Assembly: GCF_003596405.1 (NCBI RefSeq)
Contig: NZ_QYUR01000006.1
Location: forward strand, 1,054,001 to 1,118,000
Direction: 5' to 3'
DNA length: 64,000 nucleotides
Source of the DNA: Pseudomonas cavernicola
Lineage (GTDB): Bacteria > Pseudomonadota > Gammaproteobacteria > Pseudomonadales > Pseudomonadaceae
A program made the position numbers and the translations under genes. Positions 53,977-62,984 of this stretch are shown piece by piece. How positions within the stretch are numbered: the stretch's first letter is position 1; each line of letters opens with the position of its first letter. The notes beneath the pieces are model-generated. The model made no database searches. It worked only from the letters and a program-made list of their open reading frames with translations, and was not told the DNA's origin.

Positions 53977-56783
53977 GCCTGCCGGCCGCCTTTCTACGTG
54001 ACGCACAACGCCTGATCCCGCCTGAACGGCGCTTCGATGACCCGCTGTCGACCCTGGCCTTCGGCACCGATGCGAGCTTTTATCGGCTGATTCCCAAGCT
54101 GGTGCTGCGCGTCGAATCCGAAGAGGAAGTCATCACCCTACTCAAGCTGGCCCATGCCGAACGGGTGCCGGTGACCTTCCGCGCCGCCGGTACCAGCTTG
54201 TCCGGTCAAGCCATCAGCGACTCGGTGTTGATCGTCCTCGGCGATAGCTGGAATGGTCGCGATATCCGTCGCGGCGGCAGCCAGATCCGCCTGCAACCCG
54301 GCGTGCTCGGTGCCCAGGCCAATGCCTGGCTGGCACCGTTCGGGCGCAAGATCGGCCCCGACCCGGCCTCGATCAACGCCTGCAAGATCGGCGGCATCGT
54401 CGCCAACAATGCCAGTGGCATGTGCTGCGGCACGGCGCAGAACACCTACCACACCCTGGCCGGCATGCGCCTGGTGCTGGCCGACGGCAGCGCAGTGGAT
54501 AGCGAGGACGCCGCCAGCGTCGACGCCTTTCGCAGCAGCCATGCGCAACTGCTGGAGCAACTCGCCGAGCTTGGCCGCACAACCCGCGCCAACAGCGAGT
54601 TGGCGGCAAAAATCCGGCACAAGTACCGGCTGAAGAACACCACCGGCCTGTCGCTGAATGCACTGGTCGACTATGACGAGCCGCTGGATATCCTCACGCA
54701 CCTGCTGGTCGGCTCCGAAGGCACCCTCGGTTTTATCAGCGCAGTGACCTACGACACGGTGCTCGACCACCCGCACAAGGCCTCGGCGCTGGTCGTCTTC
54801 CCCGATGTGGAAACCTGCTGCACCGCCGTCACCGCACTGAAAAGCCAGCCAGTTTCTGCCGTCGAACTGCTGGATCGCCGTAGTCTGCGTTCAGTCCAGG
54901 ACAAACCGGGGATGCCGGCATTCGTGCGTGAGCTGTCGGCGAATGCCTGCGCACTGCTGATCGAGTCGCGCGCGGCCTCGCAGTCACTGCTGCATGAACA
55001 GATGGCACTGATCATGGCCTCGCTCGCGCCATTCCCGGTCGAGAAACAGGTCGATTTCAGCACCGATCCCGTGGTCTACAACCAGTTATGGGCGATCCGC
55101 AAGGACACCTTCCCGGCCGTCGGTGCGGTGCGCCAGATCGGCACCACCGTGATCATCGAGGATGTGACCTTCCCGATCGAACACCTGGCCGCCGGCGTCA
55201 ACCGCCTGCTCGCGCTGTTCGAGAAACACCGCTACGACGAGGCAATCCTCTTCGGCCACGCCCTGGAGGGTAACCTGCACTTCGTCTTCACCCAGGCCTT
55301 CGAAACACCCGAGCAAGTCGCCCGTTACTCGGCCTTTATGGACGACGTCGCCCAGTTGGTGGCGGTGGAGTTCGGCGGCTCGCTGAAAGCCGAGCACGGC
55401 ACCGGCCGCAACATGGCGCCCTTCGTCGAGCTGGAGTGGGGCCACGACGCCTACCAGTTGATGTGGCAGCTGAAACGCCTGCTCGACCCGCGCGGCATCC
55501 TCAACCCGGATGTGGTGCTGTCGGAAGACCCACACATTCATTTAAAGCACCTGAAACCGCTGCCGGCCGCCGACGAAATCGTCGACAAGTGCATCGAGTG
55601 CGGCTTCTGCGAACCGGTCTGCCCGTCCAAGGAGCTGACCCTCAGCCCGCGCCAGCGCGTCGTGATCTGGCGTGAGATTCAGGCGCAGAAACGCGCCGGC
55701 CTCGATGCCTCGGCGCTGGAGCGTGCCTTCCAGTACCAGGGTCTCGACACGTGCGCGGCCACCGGCCTCTGCGCCCAGCGCTGCCCGGTCGGAATCAATA
55801 CCGGCGACCTGGTGCGCAAGCTGCGTGCGCGCACGGCGACCCATCAGGGCAGCGCCAACTGGCTGGCCGCGCACTTCGCCACCGCCCTGAAAGGCGCGCG
55901 CTTCACCCTCTTGGCCGCCAATGGCGTACGCAGAGTGCTGGGCGCGCCGCTGCTGGAGAAAGCCTCGACGAGCCTGCGCCAGGCCTCCGGCAACCGCCTG
56001 CCGCAGTGGACAGCGGCTATGCCCCAGGCTGCGCAGCCGATCCGCTTCACCCCGCCGGCCGCCGATCAACGCCCACGGGTCGTGTATCTAGCCGCCTGCG
56101 TCTCCCGCGCCATGGGCCCGTCGTTCAGCGACAGCGAGCAAATGCCGCTGATCGACAAAACCCGCGCGTTGCTGGAGAAGGCCGGTTATCAGGTGGTGTT
56201 CCCGAACAATCAGGACAACCTCTGCTGCGGCCAGCCGTTCGCCTCCAAAGGCTACGCGGCGCAAGCTGACAGCAAGCGCCGGGAGCTGATCGACGCCCTG
56301 CTCAAGGCCAGCCGTGGTGGCCTCGATCCGATCTACTGCGACACCAGCCCGTGCGCGCTACGCCTGCTGCAAGACGGCCTGGATGAGCGGCTGAAACTGC
56401 ATGACCCCGTGAAGTTCATCCGCGAGCACCTGTTGGAGCGCCTGGAGTTCAAGCAGCAGGACACGCCAGTGGCAGTACATATCACCTGCAGCACCCAACA
56501 CCTGGGTGAAAGCCAGGGGCTGATCGACATCGTCCAACGCTGCACCAGCCAGGTCGTGATCCCCGAAGGCATCCACTGCTGCGGCTTTGCCGGCGACAAG
56601 GGCTTCACCACTCCAGAACTCAACGCCCACTCGCTACGCAGCCTGAAAGACGCGGTACAGATCTGCAAGGAAGGCATTTCCACCAGCCGCACCTGCGAAA
56701 TCGGCCTGAGCCAGCATGGCGGCATCGACTATCACGGCTTGGTATATCTGGTCGATCGGGTCACCACGGCCAAGGCCGTCTGA
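53973..56783 (+). CDS. dld: D-lactate dehydrogenase, FAD and Fe-S fusion
   Basis: Membrane-associated oxidation of D-lactate to pyruvate. The 936-residue protein joins a FAD-binding PCMH domain (FRAAGTSLSGQAISDSVLIVL, ACKIGGIVANNASGMCCG), an FAD-linked oxidase C domain (to about 530), two [4Fe-4S] motifs from Cys540 (CIECGFCEPVCPSKE) and Cys594 (CAATGLCAQRCPVG), and two CCG domains (Cys751-Cys752 and about Cys869). ATG 53973 overlaps lldG and follows GGAGG. With lldP and lldEFG it completes growth on both lactate isomers. Confidence 0.93.
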   Translation: MSLPAAFLRDAQRLIPPERRFDDPLSTLAFGTDASFYRLIPKLVLRVESEEEVITLLKLAHAERVPVTFRAAGTSLSGQAISDSVLIVLGDSWNGRDIRRGGSQIRLQPGVLGAQANAWLAPFGRKIGPDPASINACKIGGIVANNASGMCCGTAQNTYHTLAGMRLVLADGSAVDSEDAASVDAFRSSHAQLLEQLAELGRTTRANSELAAKIRHKYRLKNTTGLSLNALVDYDEPLDILTHLLVGSEGTLGFISAVTYDTVLDHPHKASALVVFPDVETCCTAVTALKSQPVSAVELLDRRSLRSVQDKPGMPAFVRELSANACALLIESRAASQSLLHEQMALIMASLAPFPVEKQVDFSTDPVVYNQLWAIRKDTFPAVGAVRQIGTTVIIEDVTFPIEHLAAGVNRLLALFEKHRYDEAILFGHALEGNLHFVFTQAFETPEQVARYSAFMDDVAQLVAVEFGGSLKAEHGTGRNMAPFVELEWGHDAYQLMWQLKRLLDPRGILNPDVVLSEDPHIHLKHLKPLPAADEIVDKCIECGFCEPVCPSKELTLSPRQRVVIWREIQAQKRAGLDASALERAFQYQGLDTCAATGLCAQRCPVGINTGDLVRKLRARTATHQGSANWLAAHFATALKGARFTLLAANGVRRVLGAPLLEKASTSLRQASGNRLPQWTAAMPQAAQPIRFTPPAADQRPRVVYLAACVSRAMGPSFSDSEQMPLIDKTRALLEKAGYQVVFPNNQDNLCCGQPFASKGYAAQADSKRRELIDALLKASRGGLDPIYCDTSPCALRLLQDGLDERLKLHDPVKFIREHLLERLEFKQQDTPVAVHITCSTQHLGESQGLIDIVQRCTSQVVIPEGIHCCGFAGDKGFTTPELNAHSLRSLKDAVQICKEGISTSRTCEIGLSQHGGIDYHGLVYLVDRVTTAKAV

Positions 56784-56804
56784 ACTTTCAGCTCAATACG
56801 CCCC

Positions 56805-56825
56805 GCCCCGCGCGGGGCTTTTTTT
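56805..56825 (+). terminator. Intrinsic terminator after the lactate operon
   Basis: GC-rich stem GCCCC / GGGGC around GCGC, followed by seven T residues, 21 bases after the dld stop. Confidence 0.85.
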
Positions 56826-56907
56826 ATCGGGAGAAAATGACCGGCAGCCATGCTCGCGATGGATGACTTCTATACTGGGAGCGTCAACCAAATCTCGGAG
56901 ACCTGCC

Positions 56908-57153
56908 ATGCGCCGCCTCGCCCTGTTCCTCGCCGCCAGCCTGCTCTGCACCCCGCTCTGGGCCATGCACTGCCCGCAGGACATGGCGCAGATCGATGCC
57001 ATCCTGAAGAGCGATCCACCCAGCGATCCGGCGGTACTGGCCCACGTGCAGAAGCTGCGCGCCGAAGGCGAAGCACTGCACTTGGCCGGCGACCACAGCC
57101 AGTCGGTGAAGGTGCTCGGCGAAGCCTTGGACTTGCTCAAGGCCAGCGAGTAA
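56908..57153 (+). CDS. Small secreted protein of unknown function
   Basis: I do not recognise a named family. The 81-residue product has a signal peptide MRRLALFLAASLLCTPLWA, cleavage before MHCPQDMAQ, and a mature part of about 60 residues made of two predicted helices (AVLAHVQKLRAEGEALHLAG and DHSQSVKVLGEALDLLKA), resembling one TPR hairpin. GGAG lies about 11 bases before the ATG. It lies between the lactate-operon terminator and the convergent sensor kinase. A periplasmic location is inferred. Confidence 0.7.
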   Translation: MRRLALFLAASLLCTPLWAMHCPQDMAQIDAILKSDPPSDPAVLAHVQKLRAEGEALHLAGDHSQSVKVLGEALDLLKASE

Positions 57154-57170
57154 CCCGCCAGCCGCTCCAC

Positions 57171-60086
57171 CTATTGCGCCGGACCGAGCAATGACAAGGC
57201 CAGCCGGCGCACCTGCTGCAGGTCGACCGGCTTAGCCAGACAGGCTTGGGCGCCACGTGTACGCGCTTCGGCAAAAATCACTTCATCGGCCGCTGCGCTG
57301 ACCACCAGTACCGGCACAGCGCGTAAGCGTGGGGTGCGCCGAAGCATATCGAGCACCTCCAACCCGTCGCCATCCGGCAGGTCGAGGTCAAGCAGCAGCA
57401 ACGCCGGGGTGAAACTTTCCAGTTCCGCCAGGGCGCGCTGCACCGAGGCGGCACCGCGCACCTCGGCGAACTCGCGCAAGCCTTCCTGCAGCACCTTCAA
57501 ACACGCCGGGTGATCCTCGACACAGAGCACGGCGGCCAGCGTTTTCGGCTCGGGCGGACTGTCCGGCCGCGGCGCAGTCGGCTCTGTCTCGGGCGGCGCG
57601 GCACTCGGCAGGTCGATCCAGAAGCGGCTGCCCATCCCGGGCGCACTGCGAAAACCAATCTCACCGCCCATTAGTTCCGCCAGTTCACGGCTCAACACCA
57701 GGCCAATGCCGGCACCGGGAGTATTCGAATTCTCCCAACCCAAGCGCTGGAATGGCTGGAACAGTTGAGCCTGCTGCTGCTCGCTGAGCCCAGGGCCACA
57801 GTCATCGACCCACAAACGCACGCAGTTCGAACGCACCTCGTAACCCAGACTGACCAGACCTTGCGGGCTGTTGTACTTGATCGCGTTAGACAGCAGGTTG
57901 AGCAGCACCTGCCGCACCCGGCGAATATCCGCCAATACATACAGCGGTGGTTCGGCAGCCGCCATCACCTGCAACTGCTGCCGACGATGCTGCGCCTCCG
58001 GCTGCACCAGCTCGGCACAACCGGCGAGCAGTGCACCGACCTCGACCGCTTTAAGCTGCAACTGCTGGCGCCGGCTCTCGATGCTGGAAAGGTCGAGAAT
58101 GTCATCCACCAACGAGGTGAGGTGGCGGCTGGCGTTGACGATCTCCCGCGCATAATCGGCCTGCTGCTCTGCACCGGGTTGCTCCTGCGCATCCAGCTCG
58201 ATCAGTTGGGCGAAGCCATAGATCGCGTTCAGCGGCGTGCGCAGCTCATGGCTCATGCTGGAAAGAAAGCGGCTCTTGGCCTGGCTCGCCGCTTGCGCTT
58301 CGAGGCTGGCGCGGCGCAAGTCTTCCTGCACCTGTTTCAGGTCGGTGATATCGACATGGGTGCCAGCCACCCGCAGTGCCAGCCCGTGCGCATCGCGCTC
58401 CAGCACCTTGCCACGGCTGAGCAGCCAGGCGTACTTGCCCTGCGCATCGGCGAAACGATATTGCGCATCGAAATTGTCCTCACCGCTGACGGCAAAGAAT
58501 TTGCGCAGGCGCCGCAGCCGATCGAGATCATCCGGATGCACCCGCTGGTTAAACTCGCTGAAAGTCAGGCGTTCACTGCTGAGGTCGAAACGCTTAACCG
58601 CACGCCCACTGACCTTGATCGTCAGGCTCTCGGCCTCTACCTCCCAGAGGCTTTCCGTGGTGCTATCCAGCACCAGCTCAAGGTTGCGCTGGGCCTGGAA
58701 CCGCTCGATCTCGCTGGCCTGCAACTGGGCACCAGTTTGCTGTACCGCCGTCGCCATACTGACCAACTCATCGATCTGAGTAGTAGGCGCGGCGGGCTGG
58801 TAATCGCCCTGACCGAGACGGCGCATCATCGCCACGATCCCCACCATCGGTTGTGCCAGCTCTGCGCTCAGGCGCCGTGAGCGGCGCCACATCCAGGCGA
58901 AAAACAACAGGTAGAAGAACAGCAGCCCGGCGATCAGCAGATAGCCAATCTGCCGGTAGCGCTCGGCCAGGCTGTTGGTCTCGCGGAAGATATTCGCCTC
59001 ATCCACCACCAGCAGCAGGCGCCAGCCGGTTTGCGGAATCTCGCTCCAGGCCACCAACTGCTTGCGCCCCCCCAGCAGCACCTCCCGCACACTGCCCTGA
59101 CTCGCCGCCATTGCCTGCAGCAGCGGTTGCAGGTCAGGGCGCTTGCTCAGGTTGAAGTCATCCGGTTTGAGCACCTCGCGGCGTACCGCCTCCTCGTAGG
59201 TGTACTGGGTCAATTCGTTCAGACCGAAGTCCTGCTCGCCGGCTTCAGGCAAGGCGATGATCCCGTGGTCGCGACTGACCAGCAGGGCGTACCCCTGCCA
59301 AGGCACCTGCAAATTGCCTATCTCGGCAAGCATCTGCCCGACGGTGATATCCACACCGACCACCCCCTCGAGGAAGTTCTCCCGGTAGATCGGCGCCACC
59401 GCGGACATCATCCAGCCCTGCCCGGCCGGATCGAGGTACACATCCGTCCAGGCGACCTTGCGCGCTGGGTTGTGCTGGGCGTCGGCCAGGTAATAGAAGT
59501 TGTAGTTGGGTATCACCATGTCATGGGGATACTGCTCGGGGGTCATAAAGAAGGGGTAGATGCGGTTGTAGCTGTCCCAGCTGTTGAAGTAGATCGCCGC
59601 CACCTGCGGGTTGGCCGCGCGGATCGAACGCATCAGTGGGTCGACCTGCGACAGACGCAAGGCCTTGGCGTGATCCTGCTGCGCCAGCGGCGTGCTGTTG
59701 GCATAGAAAGACGCCGCCCGCCCATCATCGCTCCGGCTGAAGAGCACCCCATCGGCGCTTACCGCATGCCGCGCCCGCTCCAGTGCATCCGGCTGGTAGG
59801 CCAAATCGGTCAGGGCCCGAGCAGTCGCCGCTCGATAGATCTGCACCTGCGCCTCGATACCCTGTAGGCGGCTGTCGATGATCTGCCCCTCGCGCTGAAC
59901 GGCCCCCGCCAGATCCTGTACGGCGCTCTGCCGCAGATAGTCCAACTGCGAGTCGCGAATGGCGTTGTTGCTCAGCAGGTACACCGCAATCAACACCGAC
60001 TCCACCAGAATCAGCGGGATCAGCGCGCTTTGCACAAAGGCGCGCCAGATCCACTGACGCAAGGGATAACGCGACGAACGCGACAT
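57171..60086 (-). CDS. Hybrid sensor histidine kinase/response regulator
   Basis: A 971-residue membrane kinase from ATG 60086. Order: helix 1 (about 17-40), periplasmic dCache-type sensor (about 50-360, with WTDVYLDPAGQGWMMSAVAP and GVVGVDITVGQML), helix 2 (about 380-400), HAMP-like linker, PAS domain with PAC (about 480-590), HisKA with His613 in SSMSHELRTPLNAI, HATPase (LLNLLSNAIKYN, DCGPGLSEQQ, GAGIGLVLSRELAELMGG), and a C-terminal receiver with Asp900 in LLLLDLDLPDG and Lys in ACLAKPVD. No partner regulator is adjacent, so it is an orphan. The dCache suggests a small organic or amino-acid ligand; its place beside lactate genes is only suggestive. The ribosome site is weak, and longer starts would run into ssrA. 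Confidence 0.9.
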   Translation of the reverse strand: MSRSSRYPLRQWIWRAFVQSALIPLILVESVLIAVYLLSNNAIRDSQLDYLRQSAVQDLAGAVQREGQIIDSRLQGIEAQVQIYRAATARALTDLAYQPDALERARHAVSADGVLFSRSDDGRAASFYANSTPLAQQDHAKALRLSQVDPLMRSIRAANPQVAAIYFNSWDSYNRIYPFFMTPEQYPHDMVIPNYNFYYLADAQHNPARKVAWTDVYLDPAGQGWMMSAVAPIYRENFLEGVVGVDITVGQMLAEIGNLQVPWQGYALLVSRDHGIIALPEAGEQDFGLNELTQYTYEEAVRREVLKPDDFNLSKRPDLQPLLQAMAASQGSVREVLLGGRKQLVAWSEIPQTGWRLLLVVDEANIFRETNSLAERYRQIGYLLIAGLLFFYLLFFAWMWRRSRRLSAELAQPMVGIVAMMRRLGQGDYQPAAPTTQIDELVSMATAVQQTGAQLQASEIERFQAQRNLELVLDSTTESLWEVEAESLTIKVSGRAVKRFDLSSERLTFSEFNQRVHPDDLDRLRRLRKFFAVSGEDNFDAQYRFADAQGKYAWLLSRGKVLERDAHGLALRVAGTHVDITDLKQVQEDLRRASLEAQAASQAKSRFLSSMSHELRTPLNAIYGFAQLIELDAQEQPGAEQQADYAREIVNASRHLTSLVDDILDLSSIESRRQQLQLKAVEVGALLAGCAELVQPEAQHRRQQLQVMAAAEPPLYVLADIRRVRQVLLNLLSNAIKYNSPQGLVSLGYEVRSNCVRLWVDDCGPGLSEQQQAQLFQPFQRLGWENSNTPGAGIGLVLSRELAELMGGEIGFRSAPGMGSRFWIDLPSAAPPETEPTAPRPDSPPEPKTLAAVLCVEDHPACLKVLQEGLREFAEVRGAASVQRALAELESFTPALLLLDLDLPDGDGLEVLDMLRRTPRLRAVPVLVVSAAADEVIFAEARTRGAQACLAKPVDLQQVRRLALSLLGPAQ

Positions 60087-60235
60087 AGTGGCGGCTCTTA
60101 GAAGGTTGCGGCGATAACCGACAGGTTCGCCATGATATCGCCAGTTGCCCAGCATGACCTTAGTCATCGCCGAGTCGACGCCTGGGAACCTTTGCCGTAC
60201 ACTGCACGTCCCAACTGTGTCACCACAGTGGTTTT

Positions 60236-60594
60236 GGGGCCGATTAGGATTCGACGCCGGTAACAAAACTCGAGGGGCATGCCGAGCTGGTAGCAGAACT
60301 CGTTAATTAGCTGCTGCAAACTTATAGTTGCCAACGACGACAACTACGCTCTAGCCGCCTAAGTGCCGCTAGCTGTCCATAGGGGATGCCTGTAAACCCG
60401 AAGATTCTGGACAGTCATATAGAACAGGATCGCCGCCAAGCTCGCTGCAGGTGTAACGGCTAAAACTTATGCAGCTCGCTCAAAGCACCCTGCCACTCGG
60501 GTCGCGATGAGTTAACTCAATAGAGATGGCTACGCATGTAGAACCGACAGCGGAGAACTGGCGGACGGGGGTTCAAATCCCCCCGGCTCCACCA
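60236..60594 (+). ncRNA. ssrA: Transfer-messenger RNA (tmRNA)
   Basis: Begins GGGGCCGATTAGGATTCGACG and ends with GGTTCAAATCCCCCCGGCTC and CACCA, the tRNA-Ala-like half. The tag reading frame is GCC AAC GAC GAC AAC TAC GCT CTA GCC GCC TAA, i.e. ANDDNYALAA, the Pseudomonas tag. With SmpB it rescues stalled ribosomes. Its 3' end is the integration site for the element that follows. Confidence 0.97.
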
Positions 60595-60605
60595 AATACA
60601 CATCT

Positions 60606-60630
60606 AAAGACGTCCACGGGCGTCTTTTTT
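60606..60630 (+). terminator. Terminator after ssrA
   Basis: AAAGACG / CGTCTTT stem with an 8-base loop and T tract, 12 bases after the tmRNA 3' CCA. Confidence 0.85.
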
Positions 60631-60706
60631 TGTGCCTGAAACCCAGTAAATACGGGGCTTTCAGCGCTCTAGCGATCCATAGACATCCATACGCATCTAC
60701 GCATTC

Positions 60707-60777
60707 GTGTATTCCAAGTGGTATTCCAAGCTCTCAGCTGGTAATTTTTGGAATACACAAACAGCACTGGAATACAC
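60707..60777. repeat. Four TGGAATACAC motifs before the integrase
   Basis: GTGTATTCCA at 60707-60716 and GGTATTCCA at 60720-60728 face TGGAATACAC at 60749-60758 and 60768-60777: two copies on each strand within 71 bases, ending 2 bases before the integrase ATG. This layout fits arm-type integrase binding sites or an autoregulatory operator. Confidence 0.7.
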
Positions 60778-60778
60778 C

Positions 60779-62035
60779 ATGGGTGCCCAAGCCACGCGCC
60801 TTTCAGACCTCAAAGTCAAAGCCGCAAAGCCTAAAGAAAAGGACTACACGCTCACTGATGGCAACGGACTTCAGTTGCGAGTGAGAATCAATGGCTCAAG
60901 GCTGTGGAATTTCAACTATATCCATCCCGTAACCAAAAAACGGATCAACATGGGACTGGGCACCTTCCCCGAGGTGAGCCTGGCTCAAGCACGCAAGCGA
61001 ACCGTGGAGGCCAGGGAGCTCGTCGCTCAGGGGCTAGACCCGAAAGAGAGGCGCGACGCGGATCGGCAAGCGAAAAAAGCAGCCACAGAACACACTTTCG
61101 AAAACGTGACGGCGGCGTGGTTTGAGCTCAAAAAGGATTCAGTCACCCCAGCCTATGCCGAAGACATTTGGCGCTCGCTCACGCTCCACATCTTCCCGGA
61201 CCTGGGCTCGACCCCAATTTCCGTTATCAGCGCCCCTAAGGTCATCAATTTGCTCAGGCCTCTTGAGACTAAAGGTAGTTTGGAGACTGTTAAACGGCTG
61301 ACCCAGCGCCTCAACGAGATCATGACTTACGGGGTGAATTACGGACTCATCCATGCCAACCCCCTTAACGGGATTCGCTCGGTCTTCAAGAAACCAAAAA
61401 AGAAAAATATGGCGGCGCTGCCTCCCGATGAGCTGAACGAGCTCATGGTGGCAATTGCCAATGCCAGCATCAAAAGAACAACCCGATGCTTAATCGAATG
61501 GCAGCTTCACACTATGACCCGACCAGCAGAGGCCGCCACCACCTGCTGGGCTGACATCGACTTCGAGAAGAAAACCTGGACGATCCCTGCGGAGCGCATG
61601 AAGAAGCGTCGCACACACATTATCCCGCTCACGGATCAGGCTTTTGCACTCCTAGAGGCCATCAAGCCCTACAGTGGACACAGGGAGTACGTGTTTCCAG
61701 CAGACCGGAACCCTCGCACCCACTGCAACAGTCAGACCGCCAACATGGCGCTGAAGCGGATGGGTTTCGAGGGGCGCCTGGTAAGTCATGGAATGCGCTC
61801 AATGGCGAGCACCATCCTCAACGAGCAGGGCTGGGATCCTGAGTTGATCGAGGTTGCGCTTGCCCACGTCGATAAAGACGAGGTACGCAGCGCATATAAC
61901 CGAGCGGATTACATAGAACGCAGACGCCCGATGATGGCCTGGTGGAGCGACCACATCCAGGAAGCTGCTACCGGCAACCTGTCTGTGTCAGCCATCAGAG
62001 AAAATCGAGATAAAAAAGTCGTTTCGATACGTTGA
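60779..62035 (+). CDS. Site-specific tyrosine integrase (P4/DUF4102 type)
   Basis: A 418-residue recombinase from ATG 60779 (a longer in-frame start exists at 60707, but that would read through the repeat motifs). The N-terminal DUF4102 arm-binding domain reads LTDGNGLQLRVRINGSRLWNF and LGTFPEVSLAQARKR. A SAM-like core-binding domain follows (about 100-190). The catalytic residues Arg248 (TMTRPAEAA), His337 and Arg340 (SHGMRS), His363 (ALAHVDKD) and Tyr378 (NRADYIERR) are all present, so the enzyme looks intact. Its position directly after ssrA shows an element that integrates into the tmRNA 3' end. Less GC-rich than the neighbouring genes. Confidence 0.95.
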   Translation: MGAQATRLSDLKVKAAKPKEKDYTLTDGNGLQLRVRINGSRLWNFNYIHPVTKKRINMGLGTFPEVSLAQARKRTVEARELVAQGLDPKERRDADRQAKKAATEHTFENVTAAWFELKKDSVTPAYAEDIWRSLTLHIFPDLGSTPISVISAPKVINLLRPLETKGSLETVKRLTQRLNEIMTYGVNYGLIHANPLNGIRSVFKKPKKKNMAALPPDELNELMVAIANASIKRTTRCLIEWQLHTMTRPAEAATTCWADIDFEKKTWTIPAERMKKRRTHIIPLTDQAFALLEAIKPYSGHREYVFPADRNPRTHCNSQTANMALKRMGFEGRLVSHGMRSMASTILNEQGWDPELIEVALAHVDKDEVRSAYNRADYIERRRPMMAWWSDHIQEAATGNLSVSAIRENRDKKVVSIR

Positions 62036-62153
62036 CCCAAGGGCAGCTCTCGACCCAAACGAGCCAAAAGTAGCAACTGAAGGTTGAGTGCAGACAGGCA
62101 AGAAGCGACCCCATACGCGTCTACGAAACTAGGGGCGATTCAGCCAGAGTTTT

Positions 62154-62651
62154 TCAAGCGCTCAAGTAGGGACTATGAATACCATGACTGGAGATCAGCA
62201 AATGCCTAACGGCACGGGTCGCCGCCACATGGAGTAAGGCTCGTTCGTTAAGATCCAGCAAGCGATGCTCTACAGGATCCTCAGTCGACTGAACGGCCAT
62301 AGCGAGCGGTACAACACCCTCGTTGATGCCCACCATAAAAACGCACTTAAACTCCAGGCCTTTGATCCGATGCATGGTGGCAAGTCGCACTCCACCTTTG
62401 CTTCGATCATCGGCCTGACGAGAAAGCCAGCGAGTTTCAATACCCTGCTCGCCTAGTACCTTCTCATAGGCCTTAAGCAGGTTGTTCGTACGAGCTACGA
62501 CACAGATATCCTGCAAGCCAAACCCTTCCTCTTGAAGGGTGCGGATTTCAGCTGCTAGCCACTCGCTTTCGGCTTGCAGCGAAGGGGCATGGTAGATCTG
62601 CGGCTTCTCGCCATGCACCAAAGATCGGTAATCCGTTAGACGCACCCTCAA
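62154..62651 (-). pseudogene. C-terminal fragment of a UvrD-type helicase
   Basis: About 165 residues match the C-terminal part of superfamily 1 UvrD/Rep-like helicases: DICVVARTNNLLKAYEKVL, motif V region VRLATMHRIKGLEFKCVFMVG, and motif VI region ERALLHVAATRAVRHLLIS. The Walker A half is absent. The frame is stopped just upstream of 62651 where AraC sequence begins, so the 5' part was removed by a deletion or recombination. Cargo of the ssrA element; helicases of this kind occur in defence loci, but nothing here shows such a role. Confidence 0.75.
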
Positions 62652-62868
62652 TCGTCGCCTGGCTCAGGGGGGCAGCAGCTATGTGGAGGTGCTGGATCGG
62701 GCCCGCTTCGCCATCAGCCGCATGCTGCTCAAGGAAACCGAACTGAGTATCAAGTTAATTGCCGAGCTGATCGGCTACTCGGATGCAGCGTCTTTTAATC
62801 GCGCTTTTCGCCGCTGGACCGCCAGTACGCCGCAGGGTTGGCGGCTGGAGCGGCAGCTGCGCGCCTGA
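62641..62868 (+). pseudogene. C-terminal fragment of an AraC-family regulator
   Basis: Frame from 62641 reads RTLNRRLAQGGSSYVEVLDR, then ARFAISRMLLKETELSIKLI, AELIGYSDAASFNRAFRRW and TASTPQGWR, the double helix-turn-helix end of an OruR/ArgR-like AraC regulator. A stop codon lies 12 bases upstream and no N-terminal domain is present. It marks the right-hand junction of the ssrA element remnant, where an older gene was cut. Confidence 0.8.
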
Positions 62869-62984
62869 GCTTGCGGGCGTCTATGCTGAGGTGGCGCAAA
62901 ATGCCAAGCAAAATTGACCGTTGGTTAGCGAGTCGTATGCTCGCCATAATTTCTTAAATAGTTACATTCAGTGGAGTGATAAGG

